Translations under genes and position numbers: made by a program
Shown: positions 51,474 to 59,727 of the stretch, piece by piece
How the letters are laid out: each line of letters opens with the position of its first letter
Position numbering within the stretch: the stretch's first letter is position 1
The notes under the pieces: generated by a model
What the model saw: the letters and a program-made list of their open reading frames with translations, nothing else
The model's database searches: none
Told to the model about the DNA's origin: nothing
Source of the DNA: Paenibacillus caseinilyticus
Lineage (GTDB): Bacteria; Bacillota; Bacilli; Paenibacillales; NBRC-103111
Direction: 5' to 3'
DNA: 64,000 bases
Assembly (NCBI RefSeq): GCF_027533645.1
Contig: NZ_JAQAGY010000004.1
Coordinates: 1-64,000 of the forward strand

Positions 51474-52331
51474 CTACCCCTTGACCCCGCCTACGGTCAG
51501 TCCCGCGATGAAGAAGCGCTGGAAGAACAGGAAGAGGATCAGGATCGGGAGGATGGCCAGCACGGAGCCTGCGATCAGGGCTTCATAGTTGCCGCCGAGC
51601 GGGGACACGAAGGAGGCCAGACCGATAGGTAGTGTGAACTGCTCCGTCGTCCTCAGCACAATCAGCGGCCACAGGAACTGGTTCCAGGAGTTCATCGCCT
51701 GGAGAATCGTAATGGCGCCGAAGGCCGGGGCCATCAGGGGAACCATGATCCTGAAGTAGATGCCGAACTCCGAGCAGCCGTCGATCCGGCCGGCGTCCAT
51801 GAAGTCACGGGGCAGGCCGGTGGCGAATTGGCGGAAGAAGAAGATCGGCAGCGGCGCGACCATGAACGGGAGAATGACGCCCCAGATCGTGTTGATCAGC
51901 TTCAGCGTGATCATCAGCTTGTAGAGCGGCAGCAGAATGATCTCCACCGGGATCATCATGACGATCAGCACCAGGGTGAAGATGAAGCCGCGTCCGCGGA
52001 ACCGGTACATGCCGAGGCCATAGCCCACCATGGAGGAGAAGAACAGGCTGAGCAGCGTGTACAGGACGGTGATGACCAGGCTGTTCTTGTACCAGTCGAA
52101 GTAATGGACCGCCTCCCCCTTCCCCGAGAGCAGATTCCAGTAGCTGTCCAGGTTCATGAGCTGCACGTCCAGGCGGACATTCAGGCCGTACCGGAACAGC
52201 TCGGCCGCAGGCTTGAACGAAGCCAGGAAGAGCGCATATAACGGGAACAGCATGAATACGGCGACCGCCGCAAACAACATCAGCAGCAGCAGCGAAGACA
52301 GAGTAAAGGGCACCTTCTCTTTCGCTTGCAC
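51474..52331 (-). CDS. CUT1 ABC transporter permease, MalG type (second system)
   Basis: The 285-residue permease has six membrane segments, an EAA loop (DFMDAGRIDGCSEFGIYFRIMVP) and the C-terminus FFIAGLTVGGVKG of MalG-like subunits. The start is GTG with AAAGGAGG upstream, four bases after the stop of the MalF-type gene. Together they form the channel for the oligosaccharide bound by the lipoprotein encoded two genes upstream. Like the first system it lacks its own ATPase gene. GH127 next to it suggests an arabinose-containing oligosaccharide. Confidence 0.9.
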   Translation of the reverse strand: MQAKEKVPFTLSSLLLLMLFAAVAVFMLFPLYALFLASFKPAAELFRYGLNVRLDVQLMNLDSYWNLLSGKGEAVHYFDWYKNSLVITVLYTLLSLFFSSMVGYGLGMYRFRGRGFIFTLVLIVMMIPVEIILLPLYKLMITLKLINTIWGVILPFMVAPLPIFFFRQFATGLPRDFMDAGRIDGCSEFGIYFRIMVPLMAPAFGAITILQAMNSWNQFLWPLIVLRTTEQFTLPIGLASFVSPLGGNYEALIAGSVLAILPILILFLFFQRFFIAGLTVGGVKG

Positions 52332-52335
52332 AGGG

Positions 52336-53265
52336 CTACTCCTCCTTTCCGAACATGCCTGTCAAGGAAAGCTGCAGCAGGCTGACCCCAAGTGTAATGC
52401 CCAGCAGGACGACCCCGATAGCCGCGCCGAAGCCCAGGTCGAAGTATTGGAATCCCTGCTGGTAGATGTAACCGACGATCGTCAGCCCGATGTTCTGGGG
52501 CGAGGGCTTCCCCGCCCAGAGCATATAGGACTCCGTGAACATCGAGTACCCGCCGTAGATGGAGATGGTGAGCACATAGATCGTCACCGGCTTCAGCAGC
52601 GGCACCGTGATACTGAACAGCTTCCTCCATCGGCCGGCACCGTCGATATCCGCCGCCTCATACATCTCGGCAGGAATGCTCTGCAGGGCAGACAGGAAAT
52701 ACAGCATATTGATCCCGGTCCAGCGCCAGCCGGCAAGCACCAAGAGAGCGAACATGGAGAGATGGGAACTGTACAGCCACCGCTGGCTGGGGAGACCGAA
52801 GAAGTGAAGCACAGTGTTCATCAGGGCCCCGTCCAGCTCCCCGAAGATCAGGCGGAAGATCACCCCAGCCACCACCACCGAAGTCAGCGCGGGGATGAAG
52901 GTGGCGGAGCGGAACGCATTCCTCGCCGCCAGCCGCTTCGAATTCAGCAGCACGGCCAGGATCATGGGCACAGGGATGAGGAGCAGCAGCGTCCAGAAGG
53001 TATACTTCGTGCTGTTGGCGAGGGCATCCTGGAAGTCGCCGTTCCACAGTCTCCTGTAATTGTCGAGACCGACGAACTGCGTCTCCCCCGGTACGATGTG
53101 CTGGAAGCTCATAAGCCCCGCACTCAGCAGCGGATAGGCGAAGAAGATCGAGAAGGAAAGCAGAAACGGAAGGACGAACAGATAAGGGACGATATCTTGG
53201 GATCGGCCGAGGCGGAGCTGCATTTTTTTGGCCTCGGCCGGCACTTTTGCTAGTTTTAATCGCAT
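52336..53265 (-). CDS. CUT1 ABC transporter permease, MalF type (second system)
   Basis: The permease has about 309 residues. The start at MRLKLAKVPAEAKK has GGAGG upstream. The first helix is LFVLPFLLSFSIFFAYPLLS and the EAA loop is MYEAADIDGAGRWRKLFSITVPLL. It is the partner of the MalG-type protein, with a 4-bp intergenic gap. It follows the binding-protein gene by 66 bp. There is no sign of the 21-bp-period operator of the other sugar locus, so the two transporters are regulated separately. Confidence 0.9.
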   Translation of the reverse strand: MRLKLAKVPAEAKKMQLRLGRSQDIVPYLFVLPFLLSFSIFFAYPLLSAGLMSFQHIVPGETQFVGLDNYRRLWNGDFQDALANSTKYTFWTLLLLIPVPMILAVLLNSKRLAARNAFRSATFIPALTSVVVAGVIFRLIFGELDGALMNTVLHFFGLPSQRWLYSSHLSMFALLVLAGWRWTGINMLYFLSALQSIPAEMYEAADIDGAGRWRKLFSITVPLLKPVTIYVLTISIYGGYSMFTESYMLWAGKPSPQNIGLTIVGYIYQQGFQYFDLGFGAAIGVVLLGITLGVSLLQLSLTGMFGKEE

Positions 53266-53331
53266 AGCTTTGATTCCTCCACTTGAAGCCAGCGGCACTC
53301 CATGCCAGCCGGCCTTATCCTGCGATACCTC

Positions 53332-54651
53332 TTATTGCAGACCAGCCTGGACTTCCTTCAGCACGACGGCCGGGTCCTTCATATTGATGAAAATGTCAGG
53401 TATGGCTTTATTGCGGATGGCGTCGAAGACGACAGGCGATTTCTCCCGGATGTGCACCGGCGCAATCTGATCCTTGACACTCAGCAGCGTATCAAAGATA
53501 TCCGTTCCGAAATAATCCGTGAATTTGTTGGATTCCTTCATGGCGGGGTCTGTCCAGACATCGGTCCGGATCGGATCAAATCCCAGCTGCCTCCAGATCT
53601 GGATATTGCCTTCCTTGGTCAGCTTAGCGTAAGCCAGAAAGTCTTTGATGAGCTTCGGATTCTTGGCCTGCGAGGTAATAGAGGTCGCCGTGCCGCCCAT
53701 GCCTGCCGAGCGGTTCCCCCCTTCCGTCCATGCGGGCATCGGACGGATGACGATCTTCCCCTTCAGGCCCGGCATCTGGTCGGTGAACCGCGTCATGAAC
53801 CAGAACGGCATGAATACCGAAGCCGCACGGCCCGAGTCCATGTAGCCGAAATATTCTTCCGTGTCGTGTCCCGCTCCCGGTGCCACAGCAGCCACCTTGT
53901 CCTTGACCATCTGCTGGAAGAACTGCATGGTCTTCACGTTCACCGGCGTATCCACGGTGGCATTCCCGCTCGCATCCACCTGGTCCGAGCCCTGCTGGCT
54001 GATGGCCGGCCACCACGACCAGTTCCCGTTGCCTTCGAAGGTAATCATCGGCTTCCCGGTCTTCTCGAGCATAACCCTCCCCGCCGCCGCAAAGTCATTC
54101 CACGTCCGGATGCTGTCGGGGTTGATCCCCGCCTGGTCCAGCAGCTCTTTGTTGTAATACATCACGGTTGCCCCTACATGATAGTCAATGCCGTAGTAGG
54201 TGCGGTCCTTGCTGTAGATCTCCACTCTGGACGGAACGATGTTCTTCAGCTCCGGCTCCACGATATCATTGAGGGATACGAGCTGCGGTGTACCCTTCAT
54301 GAAGTTCGGGAACTTGCTCTGCTCGATGTCTACCAGATCCGGTGCGCCTACCCCGGATTGCAGCGCAACCAGCAGCTTCGTGTGCATGTCATCGTAGGGA
54401 ATGGTGGCAGCCTGCAGCTCGATCTTGTTGTCCGGATGGCTCTGGTTCCAGGAAGCCGCCATGCTCTCTACGAATTTCTTGTGCGCCTCTACGAACGTCC
54501 AGAAGACCACCTTCTCTCCGGCAGACGAGCCTGCCTTCGGCGTTCCCTGGTCGTGCGCAGGATGGGCGGCAGGAGCTTCCGCCGAGCAGCCGCTGATCCC
54601 CACCGCTACCGCCAGACTCACTGCCGCCGTACTCCATACGTTTTGTTTCAT
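53332..54651 (-). CDS. CUT1 sugar-binding lipoprotein (second system)
   Basis: The protein of about 439 residues is of the SBP_bac_1 family. The ATG (MKQNVWSTAAV) follows GGGGGA at 6 nt and gives a lipobox GISGC near residue 22. The body includes EKVVFWTFVEAHKKFVESMA at the start and FWFMTRFTDQMPGLKGKIVI in the second lobe. It should bind an oligosaccharide outside the cell. It heads the operon binding protein-MalF-MalG-GH127-DUF5695, with a divergent AraC gene and a cre-like site in the shared intergenic region. Confidence 0.88.
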   Translation of the reverse strand: MKQNVWSTAAVSLAVAVGISGCSAEAPAAHPAHDQGTPKAGSSAGEKVVFWTFVEAHKKFVESMAASWNQSHPDNKIELQAATIPYDDMHTKLLVALQSGVGAPDLVDIEQSKFPNFMKGTPQLVSLNDIVEPELKNIVPSRVEIYSKDRTYYGIDYHVGATVMYYNKELLDQAGINPDSIRTWNDFAAAGRVMLEKTGKPMITFEGNGNWSWWPAISQQGSDQVDASGNATVDTPVNVKTMQFFQQMVKDKVAAVAPGAGHDTEEYFGYMDSGRAASVFMPFWFMTRFTDQMPGLKGKIVIRPMPAWTEGGNRSAGMGGTATSITSQAKNPKLIKDFLAYAKLTKEGNIQIWRQLGFDPIRTDVWTDPAMKESNKFTDYFGTDIFDTLLSVKDQIAPVHIREKSPVVFDAIRNKAIPDIFINMKDPAVVLKEVQAGLQ

Positions 54652-54712
54652 ACCGAATCCCCCTTGAATGTGGATGCTGACCCGCACTGCCGTTATAGAT
54701 TTACATCCTGTA

Positions 54713-54726
54713 AGTAAGCGCTTCCT
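54713..54726. promoter_or_regulatory. cre-like CcpA site (arabinofuranoside locus)
   Basis: AGTAAGCGCTTCCT matches 13 of 14 positions of the cre consensus TGWAARCGYTWNCW. It lies about 65 bp upstream of the binding-protein ATG and 90 bp before the divergent AraC gene, well placed for carbon catabolite repression of the operon. Confidence 0.6.
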
Positions 54727-54813
54727 CTATTATGGTAATTCATGTAATATGAAAAACAAACGGGGTAAACCAACCACAATTTTCATATTTACAACCTCCT
54801 GGAGGGTGAACTG

Positions 54814-55704
54814 ATGAATTCCGAAATTCTGCATTTCATGTCGCCGCCGATCCCCTACTTCGTGGATTGCGGGTATGCCTCCTACCGGTCCGGGGATTAT
54901 CATATCGACCGGAGCGGGATCGGGGTATTCGATCTGATCGTGGTGGTCAAGGGCAGCCTGCCGATCGCGGAGAACGGCCGCGAGTGGCTGCTCGGGGAAG
55001 GTGACGGCCTCATTCTGCGGCCGGACGGCCACCACTACAGCCCTTCCCCCTGCCGGCTGGACACGGAGATCATCTGGATCCACTTCCAGACCTTCGGCAG
55101 CTGGCAGGAATGCAGAGATCTGAACGAATGCCTGGACCAGCAGGCCGAGTTGACCGCCAGCCACCGGATGAAGGCGTATCTGAACCACGCCGAAGTGAGC
55201 TCGATCTTCATCCCCAAGACCCTAAACCTCTCGGGCAAAGCCAGAGAGGTTCTGTCCTTGTTCTTCGAGCAGGAGCACGAGCCGCAGGCCATGCGCAACT
55301 GGAAGCGGCAGGCGTACTTCCAGCTGTTCCTGCAGCATCTCGACCGGGATCTTGCCTCCCCGTCGGACACGGCGGCGATCCACCTGGCGGAGAAGATTGA
55401 AGTCTATATCCGGCAGAACTACAGCCGTGAGATCACCAATACGCTGCTTCAGAAGGAGCTGAACTATCATTCCAATTATTTGGCTAAGTGCATGCTCAAA
55501 ATCTACGGGGTTACGCCAATGGCCTTCCTGCTGCAGTTCCGCATCGAGCAGTCCAAGCGCCTGCTCGTTCAAACCGCGTGGCCGGTCGCCCGCATTGCGG
55601 AGGAAGTGGGGTTCCGTCATCTCTCCCATTACTCCACCTGCTTCAGCAGGAAGGAGGGGCTGTCTCCCTCCGCATTCCGGAGCAAGTTCACGAGGAATCA
55701 GTAA
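54814..55704 (+). CDS. AraC-family transcriptional activator
   Basis: The 296-residue regulator has an N-terminal cupin-like sensor domain (about 15-160, with DLIVVVKGSLPIAENGREWLLGEGDGLILRPDGHHY) and a C-terminal AraC double helix-turn-helix (about 190-290, with EITNTLLQKELNYHSNYLAKCM and VARIAEEVGFRHLSHYSTCF). TGGAGGGTG lies 7 nt before the ATG. It is divergent from the transporter operon and should activate it when an arabinose-containing sugar is present. Unlike the first sugar locus, no two-component system is present here. Confidence 0.9.
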   Translation: MNSEILHFMSPPIPYFVDCGYASYRSGDYHIDRSGIGVFDLIVVVKGSLPIAENGREWLLGEGDGLILRPDGHHYSPSPCRLDTEIIWIHFQTFGSWQECRDLNECLDQQAELTASHRMKAYLNHAEVSSIFIPKTLNLSGKAREVLSLFFEQEHEPQAMRNWKRQAYFQLFLQHLDRDLASPSDTAAIHLAEKIEVYIRQNYSREITNTLLQKELNYHSNYLAKCMLKIYGVTPMAFLLQFRIEQSKRLLVQTAWPVARIAEEVGFRHLSHYSTCFSRKEGLSPSAFRSKFTRNQ

Positions 55705-55728
55705 AGACGTGTCCACGCACCAAAAAAA

Positions 55729-55774
55729 CGCCGGAACAACCCGGGAGCCTCTCTCTCTGGGTCGTTCTGGCGGT
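55729..55774 (+). terminator. possible terminator after the AraC gene
   Basis: AACGCCGGAACAACCC can pair with GGGTCGTTCTGGCG with a wobble, a bulge and a mismatch, around a 16-nt loop. The A-run is on the 5' side only, so as a plus-strand terminator it is weak. Confidence 0.35.
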
Positions 55775-55887
55775 TGTCAGTCAGCTGTAATGCAAACCAA
55801 CCTTGAAGGGTCTTATGGCGTTTGTTATAATTCGTACTAATCCAATGAACTTGAATGGAATTACAGGCCGAGGAGGTTGGATTTGCG

Positions 55888-56250
55888 ATGTTTGCCTTCA
55901 GAAATACCCAATACCGGTGCGCATCCGAGATTACCTTGGAACTGATCAGCGGCAAATGGAAGATCTTAATCCTCAGCTATCTTGCAGAGAATACCTTTCG
56001 CTTCAGCGAGCTGCAGAAGCTGATGCCCGGCACGACCCAGAAGATGCTGACCGCACAGCTGCGGGATCTGGAGAATGACGGCCTGATTATACGCAAGGTC
56101 TATCCGGTAGCGCCGCCGAAGGTAGAATATTACCTGACGGAGTTCGGATCCCGTCTGACCCCCATGCTCAGAATGCTCTGCGAATACGGAGAGGATTATG
56201 TGAAGAGCTTTCCTTCCGATGCCCCTCGGACGGAAGATCAGCACGCCTAA
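55888..56250 (+). CDS. HxlR-family transcriptional regulator
   Basis: The 120-residue winged-helix protein starts at MFAFRNTQYRCASEIT after GAGGAGG at 11 nt. Family features are the N-terminal Cys in YRCASEITLELISGKWKILIL, the recognition region LQKLMPGTTQKMLTAQLRDLENDGLI and the wing VAPPKVEYYLTEFG. HxlR proteins respond to electrophiles or oxidants and often control nitroreductases or similar detoxification genes. No target gene is adjacent; a nitroreductase gene with a repeated upstream motif lies 6 kb away, but a link is only a guess. Confidence 0.88.
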   Translation: MFAFRNTQYRCASEITLELISGKWKILILSYLAENTFRFSELQKLMPGTTQKMLTAQLRDLENDGLIIRKVYPVAPPKVEYYLTEFGSRLTPMLRMLCEYGEDYVKSFPSDAPRTEDQHA

Positions 56251-56285
56251 TGGCGTTATCCATGATGCGAACCGCTGCCCTTCAG

Positions 56286-57668
56286 TTATGTGATCCAGAA
56301 CTTTGCCCCGAAGCCTTTGCCCGGACTCCCTGCCCCCTCAGGCTGCTCTCCGCTTGCTCCATCCAGCACGAACACATTCTCCGGATACAGCTTTCCGAGC
56401 AGGGCCCATACGACAAGCGGATGGCCCGCGGCGGATATATGATGGGTCCCGGCGTCGGCGCTTGCCAGCCCGGGCAGGCTTAGTATATTCGCCGCAGTAT
56501 GGTGTGCCGTCTCCCCTGTCAGCTGATGGGATCGGGCGGGATACATGTAGCGCTGCCCCCGAAGGATCTGACCGAGGTCCACTCCATATTCTGTCGAGCC
56601 GATCTGTAACCGGTATTGAAGCTGCACCCGTTCCGAATCTCCTTCCACCGGGATGATCTCCAGCCGGGCTTCTCGCAGACTGTGCAGTTCCTGACCATTC
56701 GACAAGGCGTTGGAGGAAACTCCAGCATCCACTTGACTGCGCGGAACGGAGTAGTAGTCGGGGGAGGCGTAATCGAATACCACCGAGATAGATCCTCTGT
56801 CTTCGCTGTGCGGCACCGTCCGGACCGGATACCAGCGGAGCAGGGAACTCTGGGCCGCAGCGGGATAGGTACCCAGGCTGGCCGGCAGGATGGTGCCGTA
56901 TCGGTACTGAAAGCCGTACCCTGCCGATGACAGCTCCGGAGCCAGGCCGCTCTGTGCATACCGGACGAGGGATTGATGCGATGGCCTGCCCATCAACACT
57001 TCCGCAAGAAATGCGGTCCGTGCCTGCTCCGTGAATCGAAGCCCCTTCCCCTTGTCCCGGCGCTTGATCACAAGAGGAACCTCCTCCCAATTCGCGTATG
57101 GCAGCAGAACGTCTCTCAAAAGAACGAGCTGATGCAGGTATTCGTTGAAGAGCTGCATCACGGCAGGTCCCCCGTGGGGACCGGTCAGCATCTCCGTAAC
57201 CAGAGGAGTCCACAAATGGTTATCGCACCGGCTTCGGAAGCGAAGGGCACCCAGAACTTCCTTATCGTATCGCGGACCTTCGGCCGCCTGCTCCCTCGCC
57301 CACTGGGACAACGTGTCCCCGATCCTTCGGGCCTGTTCGGCAAGCTGGATTCTCGTCGGGTCGGCCAGGGTCAAGGAGCCCAGCTGCAGTACGGACTCTC
57401 TCCCCGAGAGGGCCAGACTCTGTTTCACATTGTCCAGTAACGGTTCGTAACCGTACGCACCGCCGAAGTGATCGACCACCGCGTCGAGCAGCACCGCCAG
57501 CTCCCGAACAACCTCGCGCGCCAGGTACACGCCCTCAGGCAGTTCCCAGTCCCATATCCCACCGGGCTGACGGATCAAGGAACTTCCCGATGCGTGCAAG
57601 GTATCCAGCTTAACAGGAGTTCCCCAGACCAGGCTGTATTCCCCAACAGATAAACGGTAGTTTGTCAT
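56286..57668 (-). CDS. hypothetical protein, family not recognised
   Basis: The 460-residue protein starts with MTNYRLSVGEYSLVWGTPVKLD. I recognise no domain. It has no signal peptide and no membrane segment. It looks soluble and mixed alpha/beta, with a helical first half (repeated Leu-rich segments up to about 220) and a second half rich in beta-type sequence and Tyr (FQYRYGTILPASLG, VFDYASPDYYSVPRSQVD). The ATG follows a good GGAGG site. Codon use and GC match the neighbours, and a long open frame with a proper start supports a real gene. It lies downstream of the ABC-F gene on the same strand with a 140-bp gap and converges on the HxlR gene. Confidence 0.7.
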   Translation of the reverse strand: MTNYRLSVGEYSLVWGTPVKLDTLHASGSSLIRQPGGIWDWELPEGVYLAREVVRELAVLLDAVVDHFGGAYGYEPLLDNVKQSLALSGRESVLQLGSLTLADPTRIQLAEQARRIGDTLSQWAREQAAEGPRYDKEVLGALRFRSRCDNHLWTPLVTEMLTGPHGGPAVMQLFNEYLHQLVLLRDVLLPYANWEEVPLVIKRRDKGKGLRFTEQARTAFLAEVLMGRPSHQSLVRYAQSGLAPELSSAGYGFQYRYGTILPASLGTYPAAAQSSLLRWYPVRTVPHSEDRGSISVVFDYASPDYYSVPRSQVDAGVSSNALSNGQELHSLREARLEIIPVEGDSERVQLQYRLQIGSTEYGVDLGQILRGQRYMYPARSHQLTGETAHHTAANILSLPGLASADAGTHHISAAGHPLVVWALLGKLYPENVFVLDGASGEQPEGAGSPGKGFGAKFWIT

Positions 57669-57807
57669 ACTGCGCCACCTCCTATTGTTTCTAGATTAAC
57701 AACCCCTCTCTTTGTTGAAAAGTACGCACTTTTTTGTATGGTCGTTCCCATTTGGTTCGATAGGCACCAAATGGGAACTGCTTTACTCAACGCTGCCGCC
57801 CTCCCGG

Positions 57808-59289
57808 TCAGCCGAGCACCACCGTTTTGGTGGCGACCCTGTCGCGGAATTCCTGGTCATGCTCGACGAACACGATGGTCGGGGCATACTCCATCAGCAG
57901 CTCTTCGATCTGCATGCGGGAGATGACATCGACGAAGTTGAGCGGTTCGTCCCATATATGCAGGTGCGCCTCCTCGCACAGGCTTCGCGCGATCAGCACC
58001 TTTTTCTTCTGTCCGCCGCTGAAGGCCGCCATGTCCTTCTCGAACTGGGCGCGGGAGAAGTCGAGCTTGCGCAAAATAGCTTTAAACAAACTTTCATCGA
58101 CTCCGTGTTCTGCTGCATACTCGGCAAGCGATCCGCGCAGATGAGAAGTATCCTGAGAAACGTGGGAAATACGAAGCTGCGGCTCCCGCCGAAGCGTGCC
58201 TGTATAACGCAGCGTCTCTCCGCACAGCAGGCGGAGCAGGCTGGACTTGCCCGAACCGTTCGGGCCGGAGATGGCAATCCGGTCTCCCCGCTCGAGCGTG
58301 AGGCGGACGTTCGCACATACCGGTTTGTCCCCGTAATAAATCGTAATGTCGTCGAGTGCGGCCAGCTCGGATTTGGGATACGCCAGCTGGGAGATCGCCA
58401 GGCTTTCGGCCTGCTCGATATTTTTCAGCAGCTTCGACTTCTCTTCTACCGCGGCGTGCTGCCGATGTTCGATGGATTTCGCGCGCTTCATCATTTTGGC
58501 GGCTTTGTGGCCGACGTATCCCTTGTCAAGCTTGGAACCGGAATTGCGGGTTCCGTTTTTCGATTTTTCGATCTCGTCGGACCAGCCGCTTGTACGTTTG
58601 GCAGATGAGGACAGGCGCTGAATGTCTTTGTGCAGTTTTTCGTTCTCTGCCAGCTCGAACGAGTCCTGGCGGGCTTTATTCGTCCACCAACTGGAGAAGC
58701 TGCCCTTCTGGATCTCGATATTCGTCTTGTTGATCGACAGGATATGATCGACGCAGCGGTCGAGGAATGCCCGGTCGTGAGACACAAGAATAAAGCCGCG
58801 CTTCGTATTCAGGTAATCGCCGACAAGCTTGCGGGCATGCAGGTCGAGATGGTTGGTCGGCTCGTCGATGAGCAGAAACCGGTTGTCCTGGAGGAAGAGA
58901 GCGGCTAGCAGCACCTTCGTCTGCTCTCCCTGGGACAGCGATTCGAAGGGCCGGTACAGTACGTCTTCCGACACCTTCAGCAGGTTCAGCTCGCGCACCA
59001 GCTTCCATAGCTCGTAGCCTGGCACCATCTCTTCGACGACATCGACGGTCAGATTCTCCGGATGCTCGACGGGAAACGGAAAATAATCAAACTCGACGGG
59101 AGCGGAGATTGTGCCGCTGTATTCGTACTTCCCCTGGAGCAGGTTCAAGAACGTCGTTTTGCCCCTCCCGTTGCGCCCGGTGAATCCAAGCTTCCAGTCG
59201 GTATCGATTTGAAAATTCACCTTGTCGAAAATAGGGTCATAACTGCCCGGATAGGCAAACGTGAGATTGGATACTTGAATGGCGGTCAT
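57808..59289 (-). CDS. ABC-F ribosomal protection protein, Lsa type
   Basis: The protein of about 493 residues has two ABC domains in one chain and no membrane segment. The first has Walker A GRNGRGKTT, signature LSQGEQ and Walker B LLIDEPTNHLD. The second has Walker A GPNGSGKSS, FSGGQKKK and HIWDEPLNFVD. A charged interdomain linker (about 190-290) reaches toward the ribosomal tunnel. NWKLGFTGRNGRGKTT-like and IWDEPLN segments are typical of Lsa proteins, which protect ribosomes from lincosamides, streptogramin A and pleuromutilins. I prefer the second ATG (AAAGGATGA upstream at 5 nt). An attenuator lies just before the gene. Confidence 0.88.
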   Translation of the reverse strand: MTAIQVSNLTFAYPGSYDPIFDKVNFQIDTDWKLGFTGRNGRGKTTFLNLLQGKYEYSGTISAPVEFDYFPFPVEHPENLTVDVVEEMVPGYELWKLVRELNLLKVSEDVLYRPFESLSQGEQTKVLLAALFLQDNRFLLIDEPTNHLDLHARKLVGDYLNTKRGFILVSHDRAFLDRCVDHILSINKTNIEIQKGSFSSWWTNKARQDSFELAENEKLHKDIQRLSSSAKRTSGWSDEIEKSKNGTRNSGSKLDKGYVGHKAAKMMKRAKSIEHRQHAAVEEKSKLLKNIEQAESLAISQLAYPKSELAALDDITIYYGDKPVCANVRLTLERGDRIAISGPNGSGKSSLLRLLCGETLRYTGTLRREPQLRISHVSQDTSHLRGSLAEYAAEHGVDESLFKAILRKLDFSRAQFEKDMAAFSGGQKKKVLIARSLCEEAHLHIWDEPLNFVDVISRMQIEELLMEYAPTIVFVEHDQEFRDRVATKTVVLG

Positions 59290-59310
59290 AGCGGTCATCC
59301 TTTCGTATGG

Positions 59311-59351
59311 AAATCAAAAGAGCCGCAAGAAAGGTAGCTTTCTCGCGGCTC
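59311..59351 (-). promoter_or_regulatory. transcription attenuator in the ABC-F leader
   Basis: On the minus strand GAGCCGCGAGAAAG pairs with CTTTCTTGCGGCTC over 14 bp (one wobble), with loop CTAC, followed by TTTTGATTT. This is an intrinsic terminator 22 nt before the ABC-F start. An upstream copy GCAAGAAAGG (59437-59428) can pair perfectly with CCTTTCTTGC in the terminator arm (59334-59325), forming an alternative antiterminator. Confidence 0.75.
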
Positions 59352-59480
59352 GAATCCATACGGAAAAAATCCAGTCCCGTTACGGGGAGCGGAGGTGTCC
59401 GGATTGGGAGCGCAGACGAAATGCAGGCCTTTCTTGCAGAAGACGAAATAAAACGAGCGCAGCCGTTCGCTGGGTACGTT

Positions 59481-59537
59481 CTATTCGAGATCTCGCAGCA
59501 AGAAAAGTTCTACATATATCCGTTCCACTCCCGTCAT
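59481..59537 (-). CDS. possible 18-residue leader peptide
   Basis: A short frame, MTGVERIYVELFLLRDLE, ends 44 nt before the antiterminator arm of the ABC-F attenuator. Leaders of ribosome-protection genes often contain such peptides, where a drug-stalled ribosome changes the RNA fold. The ribosome site is poor (only GGATG about 10 nt upstream), so it may be chance. I see no other feature in 59538-59727. Confidence 0.3.
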   Translation of the reverse strand: MTGVERIYVELFLLRDLE

Positions 59538-59727
59538 CAAAATTACATCCAGTCTACCATAATCGGAGTGGATCTACAACCTGTGTGGTTCCGATAAGGC
59601 GTGCGGCCCGGGCCTGCTCTTCCACCCGAACAGCCTAAGGGTACATTTCACCCGGATTGACCTTCGGATATAGTAAGACCGCCAAGCGCGGAGGATCTGC
59701 TGCCCTTCCTTGGCCGGTTCTTTGGTT

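Noticed and set aside
53302..54717. A 471-codon plus-strand frame opposite the second sugar-binding protein
   Set aside because: It is antisense to a lipoprotein gene with a clear start, lipobox and operon context. The translated protein has an Arg/His-rich shadow composition.
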